Position numbers and translations under genes: made by a program | Notes under the pieces: model-generated | The model's input: the letters and a program-made list of their open reading frames with translations, nothing else | Told to the model about the DNA's origin: nothing | Databases searched by the model: none | Part shown: positions 27,651-35,416 of the stretch, one piece after another | How positions within the stretch are numbered: the stretch's first letter is position 1 | Layout: each line of letters begins with the position of its first letter | Assembly (NCBI GenBank): GCA_018261935.1 | Contig: JAGTRP010000006.1 | Coordinates: forward strand, 124,001-188,000 | Length of the DNA: 64,000 bases | Direction: 5' to 3' | Source: Rhodocyclaceae bacterium | GTDB taxonomy: Bacteria > Pseudomonadota > Gammaproteobacteria > Burkholderiales > Rhodocyclaceae

Positions 27651-28994
27651 TCAGCGCAGATTCACCAGGGTCTGCATGATCTGGTCCTGGGTCTTGATGG
27701 ACTGGGCACTGGCCTGGTAATTGCGCTGCTGGGTGATCATGGTCACCAACTGGGCCGTCAGGTCCACGTTGGACTCCTCCACCGAGGCCGACTGCAGGAC
27801 GCCTAGGCTGGAAGTGTTCGGTGCTCCCACCGTCGGCACGCCGGAAACCGATGTTTCGACCCACTGGTTGTTGCCGATGGACTGCAAGCCATTGGCGTTG
27901 GTGAAATTGGCGAGCACGATCTGGCCCTGGGCACGGGTCTGGCCATTGCTGTAACGGCCCTGGACGACGCCATCGGAACCGACCGTGAGGCCGGTAAGGC
28001 GGCCGGAAGAATAGCCGTCCTGCTCCAGCTTGTTGTTGTCGAAGGAGCCGGCATATTGCGTGCTGCCGGTGAAGTCCACCTTGAAACTCAGGGGCGAAAC
28101 GGCGTTGTTCGGCTTGCCGACGTCGGCCAGGACGCCGTTCAGGTTGATATTCACGTTGGTGGCGGCTGATGCCGCCGTCAGCTGCCCGTAGGCATCGAAC
28201 TGAAGCTGGGCGACCGGCCCGGCAATCGGGTTGCCGGCGCCATCGAGCATGCGCTGATTGCTGGTGCCATCCACGTTGGCATAGACGTTCCACTGGCCGC
28301 TGACTGGCGTCTTGGCAAAGTAATAGGTCAGGGTATGGGGATTGCCCAGGGTGTCGTACACCGCGAGGGCCGTCGAATAATTGTAGGTGGAAGGATCGGG
28401 GGTCCACTGGGCGGCGACGCCGGTCACCGGATTCGGAGCGGGTCCGTTGCTCCAGGCGGAAGTCGGCTGCGCCGCCCGGGAGTCGAGATTGACCTCGGCC
28501 CGGACGCCCTGGAAGCCGCTGCCGACACTGGCGCCGGTAGCCACCGGGGAAAGGTTGGCGGCGGAGACCTGGATAGCCGTCGGGGTTGACGGCACGATGA
28601 CGCCGTTGGTATCCGCCGCATAGCCGGTCAGTTTCAGCGACTGGTCGTTGATGATGTAGCCGCTCTTGTCCAGGTGAAACTGGCCGTTGCGGGAGTAGCT
28701 GATGGCTCCGTTCTGGTCGAGGCGGTAGAAGCCGTTGCCATTGATGGAGATATCCAGGGGATTGTTGGTGGTGGTGATGTTGCCCTGGGTGAATTCCTGC
28801 TGCACCGCCGCCAGGGTCGTGCCGATACCGATCTGCTGGGCGCCCCCCCCGGACAGGGAAGCCGCGTAGACGTCGGCGAAGTGGGCCGCCGCGGATTTGA
28901 ACCCCACCGTGCTGGCATTGGCGATGTTGTTGCTGACGACGTCGATCGCCTTGGAGGAAGTATTGAGACCGCTCAGTCCTTGTTGGAATGCCAT
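27651..28994 (-). CDS. flgE: Flagellar hook protein FlgE
   Basis: Hook subunit of 447 residues. The N-terminal motif reads MAFQQGLSGLNTSSKAIDVVSNNIANASTVGFKS. The conserved tail ends with an AQLVTMITQQRNYQASAQ helix and IKTQDQIMQTLVNLR. The middle domain is Gly/Ser/Thr/Asn-rich and longer than in E. coli (402 residues), as is common in betaproteobacteria. It lies 15 bases after flgD. Confidence 0.97.
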   Translation of the reverse strand: MAFQQGLSGLNTSSKAIDVVSNNIANASTVGFKSAAAHFADVYAASLSGGGAQQIGIGTTLAAVQQEFTQGNITTTNNPLDISINGNGFYRLDQNGAISYSRNGQFHLDKSGYIINDQSLKLTGYAADTNGVIVPSTPTAIQVSAANLSPVATGASVGSGFQGVRAEVNLDSRAAQPTSAWSNGPAPNPVTGVAAQWTPDPSTYNYSTALAVYDTLGNPHTLTYYFAKTPVSGQWNVYANVDGTSNQRMLDGAGNPIAGPVAQLQFDAYGQLTAASAATNVNINLNGVLADVGKPNNAVSPLSFKVDFTGSTQYAGSFDNNKLEQDGYSSGRLTGLTVGSDGVVQGRYSNGQTRAQGQIVLANFTNANGLQSIGNNQWVETSVSGVPTVGAPNTSSLGVLQSASVEESNVDLTAQLVTMITQQRNYQASAQSIKTQDQIMQTLVNLR

Positions 28995-29009
28995 TTTTTT
29001 CTCCCGCGC

Positions 29010-29699
29010 TTAGAGGATCTGCTGCACGTCATCGAATCCGACCAGCCCGGCGTCGCCGAGATCGAGTTGGAATCCGGTCTTTCCCCTGACTAGAGCAGAA
29101 ACCATGCCAATCTGCAGCGCCGAGGCCTTGACCTCTTTGTCGCCCTTACTGGCTTCGACGGTGAACTTGTAGTTGCCGGCGGCCACGGCCTTGCCGTCCG
29201 CATCCTTGCCATCCCAGGTGAAGACGAAGCTGCCGGCAGCTTTCTCCCCCAGGTTCTCGGTCTGAATGACCTTGCCCGATTTGTCGGTGATTTTCACCAC
29301 CACCTTGTCGGCCGCCGCATCCAGGTTTACGCCGCCGATGGCGCCGCTGGCGGTGGCCACCAGGTTGCTCCCCGGAACCAGCACGGTCTTGCCGATCATG
29401 CCGGCGGCCTGCATGGATTTGCTGTCGTCGTAGGCGGAGAGGAGCTTGCCAAGGGTGGCATTGAGTTTCTCGATGCCGTTGACGGTGTTGATCTGGGCCA
29501 GTTGGCTGGTGACCTGGGCGTTGTCCAGGGGATTGAGAGGATCCTGGTTTTTCAGCTGGGTGGTCAGCAGGGTGAGAAACCGGTTTTCCATGTCTCCGGT
29601 GGCACTTGTTGCCGTAGCCGACGAAGTCTTGCCGTTGATACTGGCAAAAATGTCCGCTGCCGAAGTGGTGGAGTTCGAGGTATTGCTTACGGTTGCCAT
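29010..29699 (-). CDS. flgD: Hook cap / scaffolding protein FlgD
   Basis: Temporary cap for hook growth. It has 229 residues. The N-terminal conserved region contains FLTLLTTQLKNQDPLNPLDNAQVTSQLAQINTVNGIEKLN (about 46-85), diagnostic for FlgD. A Tudor-like/FlgD-Ig beta domain follows (about 105-195), with AGSFVFTWDGKDADGKAVAAG. The C-terminus ends in the usual short beta strand. Confidence 0.96.
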   Translation of the reverse strand: MATVSNTSNSTTSAADIFASINGKTSSATATSATGDMENRFLTLLTTQLKNQDPLNPLDNAQVTSQLAQINTVNGIEKLNATLGKLLSAYDDSKSMQAAGMIGKTVLVPGSNLVATASGAIGGVNLDAAADKVVVKITDKSGKVIQTENLGEKAAGSFVFTWDGKDADGKAVAAGNYKFTVEASKGDKEVKASALQIGMVSALVRGKTGFQLDLGDAGLVGFDDVQQIL

Positions 29700-29711
29700 G
29701 GCGCTCTCCTA

Positions 29712-30125
29712 TCAGCCCTGACCGATCTGCAGAGTGTGCATGATCATGGTCTTGGCGGTATTCATGACTTCGACATTGGTCTGGTACGAGCGGGAAGCCG
29801 AGATCATGTTGGTCATTTCCTCCACCACATTGACGTTGGGAAAGGCAACGTAGCCCTTCTCGTCGGCAGCCGGATTCTTGGGGTCGTACACCATGCGCGG
29901 CGGCGCGGCGTCTTCCACCACCTGCCGCACCCGAACGCCCCGGGAAGCTTCGCCGGCGGCGCCGACGGGGGTTGCCTCGAAAACCACCTGCTTGGCGCGG
30001 TAAGGCTTGCCGTCGGAGGAAACGATGCTGTCGGCGTTGGCAAGATTGGAAGCCACCGCATTGAGGCGCATGGACTGCGCCGTCATGGCGCTGGAAGAAA
30101 CCTGGAAGACGTTGAACAGGCTCAT
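29712..30125 (-). CDS. flgC: Proximal rod protein FlgC
   Basis: Rod subunit of 137 residues. It has the motif [41 protein letters not shown] near the N-terminus and [42 protein letters not shown] at the C-terminus, both diagnostic for FlgC. It follows flgB by 10 bases. Confidence 0.97.
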   Translation of the reverse strand: MSLFNVFQVSSSAMTAQSMRLNAVASNLANADSIVSSDGKPYRAKQVVFEATPVGAAGEASRGVRVRQVVEDAAPPRMVYDPKNPAADEKGYVAFPNVNVVEEMTNMISASRSYQTNVEVMNTAKTMIMHTLQIGQG

Positions 30126-30135
30126 TTATCGCTCC

Positions 30136-30546
30136 TTAGCCCTGAGTGCCTGCCAAAGCAGCACGCATGCCGCTGAATTTGTCGGTGATCAGGCGGGTGA
30201 GAATCTCGTACTGGATGGAGTTATCGGAAATCTGGGCGCGCTCGACGTCCATGTCCACCGTATTCCCATCGACGGCCGACTGGGTCTCCGCCCGATATTG
30301 CAGCCCCGGCATCCCGGCGCCGCTGCCGCCGCCGATGTGGCCTGCGGAAGTGGTCGCCAGGGCCAGTCCACCGCTTTCCGCCTGGCCCGAAGTGGCTTTT
30401 TGCAGCGCCGACCTGAAATCGAAATCCCTCGCCTTATAGTTGGGCGTATCGGCGTTGGCGATATTGGACGCCAGCACCTGATGGCGGTAGGCCCTCAGAT
30501 CGATGGCCTTGGCCAAATTCCCAACCTCCTGAGTCATCGCATTCAT
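30136..30546 (-). CDS. flgB: Proximal rod protein FlgB
   Basis: First gene of the flgBCDEFGHIJ operon; rod subunit of 136 residues. The N-terminal motif is RAYRHQVLASNIANADTPNYKARDFDF. The C-terminal helix is MDVERAQISDNSIQYEILTRLI, in keeping with FlgB. A sigma-54 promoter lies 32-47 bases upstream and an AAAGGAG ribosome site precedes the ATG. Confidence 0.97.
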   Translation of the reverse strand: MNAMTQEVGNLAKAIDLRAYRHQVLASNIANADTPNYKARDFDFRSALQKATSGQAESGGLALATTSAGHIGGGSGAGMPGLQYRAETQSAVDGNTVDMDVERAQISDNSIQYEILTRLITDKFSGMRAALAGTQG

Positions 30547-30577
30547 TACCGGCTCCTTTGTGACTTGCCGATACCAT

Positions 30578-30593
30578 TGCAGGATTCATGCCA
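30578..30593 (-). promoter_or_regulatory. Sigma-54 promoter of the flgB operon
   Basis: On the minus strand TGGCATGAATCCTGCA fits TGGCACG-N4-TTGCA at nearly every position, with GG and GC 12 bases apart. It drives the nine-gene flgB-J operon. Its end shares TGCA with a weaker plus-strand match (TGCCGATACCATTGCA, 30566-30581) that could serve flgA. Confidence 0.85.
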
Positions 30594-30634
30594 CTCGTAA
30601 GTGCAGGTGTTTTCAGGGGGCCGGTTTTCCAGGT

Positions 30635-30649
30635 CGGCAAATCTTGCCG
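30635..30649. repeat. Perfect short palindrome upstream of flgA
   Basis: CGGCAA-ATC-TTGCCG is a perfect 6-bp inverted repeat with a 3-base centre, about 50 bases before flgA in the divergent flgB/flgA gap. It could bind a dimeric regulator or form a small mRNA hairpin. No known operator is matched with confidence. Confidence 0.35.
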
Positions 30650-30697
30650 GCACTCGGGTATTCCCCCTTGCCGCCAGCTTGGGCACAATGGCGTTCC

Positions 30698-31372
30698 ATG
30701 ACCCGCTTCATTCTTCTACTGTGCCTCGCCGTCCTCGGACGCCTGGTATCCGCCGCCACGGACCCAGCGGTGGACGTGGCCGAACGCTATGCCCGCCTGC
30801 AGACCCAGGGCCTGCCGGGAAAGGTGACGATCCATGTCGGCAGCCTGGATACCCGGACCCAGCTCCCGCCCTGCTCCGCCCACGAAGCCTTCACGCCGCC
30901 TGGGGCTCGACTCTGGGGCAAGACCCATATCGGCGTCCGCTGCCTGGGACCGAATGTCTGGAGCGTCCTGATTCCTGTCCAGATCACCGTGACCGGCCAA
31001 TATGTGACGACGACCCGTCCCCTTCCCGCCGGAAAGCTGATCGAACCCGGTGACCTGGCGACCCTGTCGGGGGATCTCGCCGCCCTGCCGGCGGGAGTGG
31101 TTGCCGATCCCGCCGCCGCCATCGGCAAAACCCTCAAGAACCCCCTCGCTGCCGGCCAATCCGTGCGCTCCGATCAATTGCTGGCACCATTGGTCATCCG
31201 GCAGGGTCAAACCGTACGACTGGTTTCGAGAGGCCCGGGATTCTCCGTTAGCGGCGAGGGCAAGGCGATCAACAATGCGGCCGAAGGGCAAGTGGTTCAG
31301 GTCCGCATGCCCTCCGGGCAGGTGGTCAGCGGCATCGCCAAAGGCGACGGTTCGGCGGAAATCGCAAATTAG
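30698..31372 (+). CDS. flgA: P-ring assembly chaperone FlgA
   Basis: Periplasmic helper for FlgI assembly. It has 224 residues from the ATG at 30698, which places a signal peptide at the start (MTRFILLLCLAVLGRLVSA). The C-terminal SAF-type domain (about 100-220) contains TTRPLPAGKLIEPGDLATLSGDLAALPAGV and a final PSGQVVSGIAKGDGSAEI. The genes flgA-flgM-flgN run divergently from flgB, a common gammaproteobacterial arrangement. Confidence 0.95.
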   Translation: MTRFILLLCLAVLGRLVSAATDPAVDVAERYARLQTQGLPGKVTIHVGSLDTRTQLPPCSAHEAFTPPGARLWGKTHIGVRCLGPNVWSVLIPVQITVTGQYVTTTRPLPAGKLIEPGDLATLSGDLAALPAGVVADPAAAIGKTLKNPLAAGQSVRSDQLLAPLVIRQGQTVRLVSRGPGFSVSGEGKAINNAAEGQVVQVRMPSGQVVSGIAKGDGSAEIAN

Positions 31373-31375
31373 TGT

Positions 31376-31402
31376 TCAAGTTTCTCTCGAAGCCGCCGAT
31401 AA
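31376..31402 (+). promoter_or_regulatory. Sigma-28 (FliA) promoter of flgM
   Basis: TCAAGTTT (31376-31383), an exact 11-base spacer, then GCCGATAA (31395-31402). This is 7 of 8 at -35 and 8 of 8 at -10 to TAAAGTTT-N11-GCCGATAA. It starts 4 bases after the flgA stop and ~35 before flgM, giving the anti-sigma gene FliA-dependent feedback. Confidence 0.92.
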
Positions 31403-31436
31403 TGAACTTGAATGAAAGAGTTCTGCAGGTGACATC

Positions 31437-31727
31437 GTGAAAATCGACAATTCCCTCCTACCGACCGGCGCCGTCCAGGGCAACCGGAGCAAGCCGCAGC
31501 AGCGCGTCGATACCGCCGGCGCCTCCGTCGCAGCCGACGAAGTCAAGCTGAGCCCTCTGGCCGGCGAACTCCAGGCCAGCGACAGCCAGCCGCCGGTCAA
31601 CAGCGCCCGGGTCGATGAAATCAAGCGCGCCATCGCTGAGGGGCGTTTCTCCATCAACGCCGGCGCCATTGCCGATCGGCTCATCGATACCGCGCGCGAA
31701 CTCGTCAATTCCCAGCGCACGGCCTGA
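31437..31727 (+). CDS. flgM: Anti-sigma-28 factor FlgM
   Basis: Binds FliA until the hook is finished, then is exported. It has 96 residues from a GTG start. The N-terminus MKIDNSLLPTGAVQ resembles the FlgM opening. The C-terminal half carries the FliA-binding helices: VDEIKRAIAEGRFSINAGAIADRLIDTARELV, with the family pattern K..IA.G.F.I....IAD.L. Its stop overlaps the flgN ATG (TGATG). Confidence 0.94.
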   Translation: MKIDNSLLPTGAVQGNRSKPQQRVDTAGASVAADEVKLSPLAGELQASDSQPPVNSARVDEIKRAIAEGRFSINAGAIADRLIDTARELVNSQRTA

Positions 31728-32191
31728 TGCCTGCACTGGCTGATCTACTGGCCCAGGAACTGGATCTTGTCCGGGCCTTCATCGCCGAGCTCAACAGCGA
31801 ACAGGATGCCCTGAAGAGCGGCGACACCGACTCGCTGGCCCCCATTACCCAAAGGAAGTCCCAACTCGTCGAGCAGTTGAACGCTGCTGAAAACGACCGC
31901 AACCTCTTTCTACAGCGCGCCGGCCACACCGGCGATCGTAGCGGTATGCAGGCTTGGCTTGCGAAAAACCCGGGCGACCGGGCGGCTGCCACCCAATGGG
32001 CCGAGTTGATGAAGCTGGCATCCATGGCGCGCCAGATCAATGATTTCAATGGCCGCCTGATTGCCATGCGGCTGCAGGCGACCAGCCAGGCACTGGCGAT
32101 CCTCACCCAGCAATCCCAACGCCCCACCCTTTACGGCGCGAACGGGCTCACCGCCGCCGGGACCGGTAGCCGACTGATCGACGCCGCCTGA
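31727..32191 (+). CDS. flgN: FlgN-type chaperone for FlgK/FlgL
   Basis: Cytoplasmic chaperone for the hook-associated proteins. It has 154 residues, mostly helical, with an N-terminal LLAQELDLVRAFIAELNSEQDAL and a KSQLVEQLNAAE segment typical of FlgN. It is coupled to flgM by TGATG. The C-terminus (about 130-154, AGTGSRLIDAA) resembles the short tail that holds FlgK/FlgL and ends like other FlgN proteins. It ends 2 bases from the convergent motD. Confidence 0.88.
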   Translation: MPALADLLAQELDLVRAFIAELNSEQDALKSGDTDSLAPITQRKSQLVEQLNAAENDRNLFLQRAGHTGDRSGMQAWLAKNPGDRAAATQWAELMKLASMARQINDFNGRLIAMRLQATSQALAILTQQSQRPTLYGANGLTAAGTGSRLIDAA

Positions 32192-32192
32192 A

Positions 32193-33041
32193 TTATTGGC
32201 CGGCCGGATTGGGAACGGCCACCTGGGAAACGGCTCCCTGCGCGTTCCCGGGCAGCTGGTCCGAAGACTTGTGGTCTTTCAGCTCGGTCGGCTCTTCGGG
32301 ACGATTTGAATCGATCAGGATACTCACCCGCCGATTGCGCGCCCGGCCGTCCGGTGTCGTATTGGTTTCCAGCGGCCGGGTGTCACCATAGCCGATGGCG
32401 GTCAGGCGCTCCGCCCCGACGCCGCCGTCGTTGAAAAGCCGCAGGACCGTCGTGGCCCGCAGAGCCGACAATTCCCAATTGGAAGGGAATTGCTGGGTAC
32501 TGATGGGCAGATTGTCGGTGTGGCCTTCGATGGTGATGGGAAAATCCGCCCGGGCCAGGACATCGGCGATGGCCCGCAGGGCGCTCATGGAGGCTGGCTC
32601 CAGCTTCGCCTGGCCAGCGGCGAACAGCACGCTGTCGTTGATCTCGATGGTGACTCCCCGGCTGGTTTCCAGAAGGCGGACCTTGCCCTGGGCGACGAGG
32701 GGCTGCAAGGCATCCATGATGTCCTTGGCGACACTCTTCATTTTCTGGCGCTGCTCGCTCTTCTTCTGTTCCAGCAGCCGGTCGGGGTTTCCCAACGGCT
32801 TCGGACTGAGGGGCGGCGCCCCCTGGATCACGACGACGGGTTGGCCGCCGGGAGCGCCCGCAACGCTGCGGAAGGCACTGGTCAGGGAATCCGAGAGCAC
32901 TTTGTACTTGCCTTCGTTGACCGACGAGATGGCATACATCACCACGAAAAAGGCGAACAGCAGGGTGATGAAATCGGCATAGGAGACCAGCCAGCGCTCG
33001 TGGTTCGGATGCTCCTCTTCGCTGCGCCGCCGACGGGCCAT
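32193..33041 (-). CDS. motD: Flagellar motor stator protein MotD (MotB family)
   Basis: Peptidoglycan-anchored stator subunit, second copy in the window. It has 282 residues. The membrane helix contains the proton-binding aspartate (WLVSYADFITLLFAFFVVMY, Asp23). The OmpA-like domain (about 140-245) has ITIEGHTDNLPI, NWELSALRATTVLRLF and RAYGDTRP-like ERLTAIGYGDTRPL. The position after motC in the flhB-fliA operon matches Pseudomonas motCD rather than motAB. The tail is polar. Confidence 0.93.
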   Translation of the reverse strand: MARRRRSEEEHPNHERWLVSYADFITLLFAFFVVMYAISSVNEGKYKVLSDSLTSAFRSVAGAPGGQPVVVIQGAPPLSPKPLGNPDRLLEQKKSEQRQKMKSVAKDIMDALQPLVAQGKVRLLETSRGVTIEINDSVLFAAGQAKLEPASMSALRAIADVLARADFPITIEGHTDNLPISTQQFPSNWELSALRATTVLRLFNDGGVGAERLTAIGYGDTRPLETNTTPDGRARNRRVSILIDSNRPEEPTELKDHKSSDQLPGNAQGAVSQVAVPNPAGQ

Positions 33042-33784
33042 TAGAGAAAATAGCCCTTCAGACGCCCCTCGATGATGCGGGGGTTGTCTCCGACCGCAAT
33101 GCCCACGAGTCCGTCCACCAGCATCTCCCGGAGGGTCACCATGCGCCCGATGTGGTATTTGAGCTTGCCAGCGATGGGCAGATACACCAGGTTGGCCAGC
33201 CCGACGCCGTAGATGGTGGCGACAAAGGCGGTAGCGATCCCGGCGCCGAGCTTGGAGGGATCGGTCAGGTTCTCCATGACCTGGATGAGCCCCATGACCG
33301 CCCCCAGGATGCCGATGGTCGGCGAGTATCCTCCCGCAGCCTCCCAGATCCTGGCGGATTGCTTCATCTCGTCCTCGAAAGTACCGATTTCCACTTCCAG
33401 AAGCTCCCGCAAGCGCTCCGGATCGGCTCCGTCCACCAGCATCTGCAGACCTTTCCGGGCGAACGGATCCTTCAGCTGGCCGATAAAATTATCCAGGGCG
33501 AGGAGTCCTTCCCGCCGGGAGACCTGACTCCAGGCGTTGATCTGGTCGACCAGTCGCTTGTGCTCGATCATCGGCGGCACCCAGACCCACTGGACCATCT
33601 GGATGCCCCGTTTGAAGACGTGGAACGGGCTCTGCAGCATCACCGCCCCCAGGGTGCCGCCCCCGACGATGACCAGGGCCGTGGGCTGCAGCAGGGAGGC
33701 CAGGTGGCCCCCTTCCAGAACCTGTCCCCCGATGATGGCGACCAGCCCGATCACCAGGCCGGCGATGCTGATCTTATCCAACAT
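33041..33784 (-). CDS. motC: Flagellar motor stator protein MotC (MotA family)
   Basis: Ring-forming stator subunit paired with MotD. It has 247 residues and four membrane helices. It starts MLDKISIAGLVIGLVAIIGG with the GG(H/S)xxSLLQPTALVIVGGGTLGA segment. The cytoplasmic charged region includes the FliG-contact area. GGYSPTIGILGAVMGLIQVM and ATIYGVGLANLVYLPIAGKL are the pore helices, including the conserved proline. It overlaps fliA upstream by 11 bases and motD downstream by 1 base. Confidence 0.94.
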   Translation of the reverse strand: MLDKISIAGLVIGLVAIIGGQVLEGGHLASLLQPTALVIVGGGTLGAVMLQSPFHVFKRGIQMVQWVWVPPMIEHKRLVDQINAWSQVSRREGLLALDNFIGQLKDPFARKGLQMLVDGADPERLRELLEVEIGTFEDEMKQSARIWEAAGGYSPTIGILGAVMGLIQVMENLTDPSKLGAGIATAFVATIYGVGLANLVYLPIAGKLKYHIGRMVTLREMLVDGLVGIAVGDNPRIIEGRLKGYFL

Positions 33785-34529
33785 CCGAGTCCTTCCGCTT
33801 CCTGCCCCGCTTGGCCTTCACCTCTCCGAGCACCTGGGCGCGCAAACGGAGGATGGCCTGGCTGTGAAGCTGGCAGACCCGGGATTCCGTCACCCCGAGG
33901 ACCTCCCCGATTTCCCGCAGATTGAGTTCCTGCTCATAGTACAGGGCCATCACCATCTTCTCGCGCTCGGGCAACTGTTCGATGGCCGCTGCCAGGCCTT
34001 GCCTGAGACTCTGGTCTTCGAGGATGCGGGCGGGATCGGAGGCATCATCGGTCAAGTGGCGCTCGAGGAAGCCTTCCTCGCCATCCTCGGCGAAATCCTC
34101 GAAATAGAGCAGCTGATGCCCCCGGGCCTCCTGCAAGGTCTTCTGGTACTCCGCCAGGGGCATGCCCAGAAATTCGGCCAGTTCCTTTTCGGAGGGCATG
34201 CGGCCGTAATTGTGCTCGAGCTGGGTCAGGGCCGCCTCGATACGTCGCAATTCCCGGCGCAGCTGCCGGGGCAGCCAGTCGTTCTCCCGCAGCCCGTCCA
34301 GCATGGCACCGCGGATGCGCTGGGTGGCGTAGGTCTCGAACTGGGCGCCGAAGCCTTCCTGATAACGGCCAATGGCATCCAGAAGGCCGAGCATGCCGTT
34401 CTGGACGAGGTCGTCGAATTGGACACTGGATGGCAAACGCGCCATCAGATGATAGGCGATGCGTTTGACCAGCGGCACGAAACGCTGAACCAGCTGTTCC
34501 TTGTCGTGCTGACCAGCAGCGGTGTACAT
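33774..34529 (-). CDS. fliA: Flagellar sigma factor FliA (sigma-28)
   Basis: Directs RNA polymerase to late flagellar and chemotaxis genes. It has 251 residues. Region 2 contains YHLMARLPSSVQFDDLVQNGMLGLLDA and FETYATQRIRGAMLDGLRENDW. Region 3 contains YGRMPSEKELAEFLGMPLAEY. Region 4 has the helix-turn-helix LNLREIGEVLGVTESRVCQL. It overlaps the flhG stop (TGATG). Likely targets here: flgM, the cheV operon, and probably flgK and ycgR. Confidence 0.97.
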   Translation of the reverse strand: MYTAAGQHDKEQLVQRFVPLVKRIAYHLMARLPSSVQFDDLVQNGMLGLLDAIGRYQEGFGAQFETYATQRIRGAMLDGLRENDWLPRQLRRELRRIEAALTQLEHNYGRMPSEKELAEFLGMPLAEYQKTLQEARGHQLLYFEDFAEDGEEGFLERHLTDDASDPARILEDQSLRQGLAAAIEQLPEREKMVMALYYEQELNLREIGEVLGVTESRVCQLHSQAILRLRAQVLGEVKAKRGRKRKDSDVG

Positions 34530-35416
34530 CAGGCTCGTATAACGTTCGGTGTAATGCGTTGGCTCAAGTGTAGCAGTTGCTGCAGGAATTGCTGGACTCC
34601 GCCAACATCGTTGGTGCCCCGCGGCCAGTACAGCATGTCGGCGGCGATGTCGCGATAGGCCTGCGCCGCAGCCGAGTCGGGGGCATGCATGACGACCGGC
34701 CGGCAGAGCTGCATGGACTGCCGCAGCGATTCATCGACGGGGATGGCCCCGACGTATTCGAGACGGGCGACGCCCCGTTGGGCGGCCACTTGGGCGATAT
34801 TTTCGAAAATGGACCGGGCATCCGGAACGCTACGCACCTTATTCACCAGAATGCGGAAATATTTGCGGGCGTAGGCATGGCTGACCTTCTTGATCAGCGA
34901 ATAAGCCTCGGTGATCGAAGCACTGTTGCCGGAAAGCATGATGACCGTCTCCTGGGCCGCCAGCCCAAGGGGCGAGAAGCCCTGCGGATGATTGCTGCTG
35001 GCGTCCACCAGAATGACGTCGATGGGACGCTCCAGGCCGGACATGGCGTTGAGAAAGACCTGCTGTTGCCGGGCCGTGAGTTTCCCGAGCTTTTTGACCG
35101 CCCGGGCAGCCGGCAGGATATGCAGACCGGGAACCGGCTGCACCAGCACGTCGGCCAGCCGGCGCTCCTGCTGCATGACCTCCAGCAGGTCGTGGCGGGC
35201 GACCAGGCCAAAGGAGGCGGCGATGTCGTCGGTGGAGGAATGCTCGTCCACGATCAGGACATCCTTTCCCAATCGCGCCAGGGCAACGCCGATGTTGGCT
35301 ACCGAAACGCTACGGCCGACTCCCTCGCAACCGGCGGCGAAGGCCACCACCTGCAACTGCCCTCCCCCCATCAGGCGGCGCAGGCCTGCTGCCTGGTCGA
35401 CACGAAAGTCAGCCAC
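34529..35416 (-). CDS. flhG: Flagellar number regulator FlhG/FleN with degenerate P-loop
   Basis: MinD-like protein that limits flagellar number and works with FlhF. It has 295 residues. The N-terminal DQAAGLR (7-13) matches the DQAxxLR motif that stimulates FlhF. The ATP-binding loop is odd: canonical GKGGVGKT reads GCEGVGRS (29-36), so both lysines are replaced (Cys30, Arg35). The following strand VLIVDEHSS keeps an acidic residue. The C-terminal half (LVNKVRSVPDARSIFENIAQ) is normal for FlhG. It overlaps flhF by 8 bases and fliA by 1. Confidence 0.92.
   Translation of the reverse strand: MADFRVDQAAGLRRLMGGGQLQVVAFAAGCEGVGRSVSVANIGVALARLGKDVLIVDEHSSTDDIAASFGLVARHDLLEVMQQERRLADVLVQPVPGLHILPAARAVKKLGKLTARQQQVFLNAMSGLERPIDVILVDASSNHPQGFSPLGLAAQETVIMLSGNSASITEAYSLIKKVSHAYARKYFRILVNKVRSVPDARSIFENIAQVAAQRGVARLEYVGAIPVDESLRQSMQLCRPVVMHAPDSAAAQAYRDIAADMLYWPRGTNDVGGVQQFLQQLLHLSQRITPNVIRA

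Noticed and set aside
21204-27806. An uninterrupted plus-strand frame of ~2200 codons.
   Set aside because: It runs exactly antisense to flgK, flgJ, flgI, flgH, flgG and part of flgF, is rich in Gly/His/Gln/Arg/Asp as expected for the reverse complement of high-GC genes, and has no domain. It reflects codon bias.
32193-33784. Calling this stator pair motA/motB.
   Set aside because: A better motA/motB pair (E. coli-like starts, Asp32 context) is at 47.6-49.5 kb; the position after fliA and the shorter sequences fit motC/motD.
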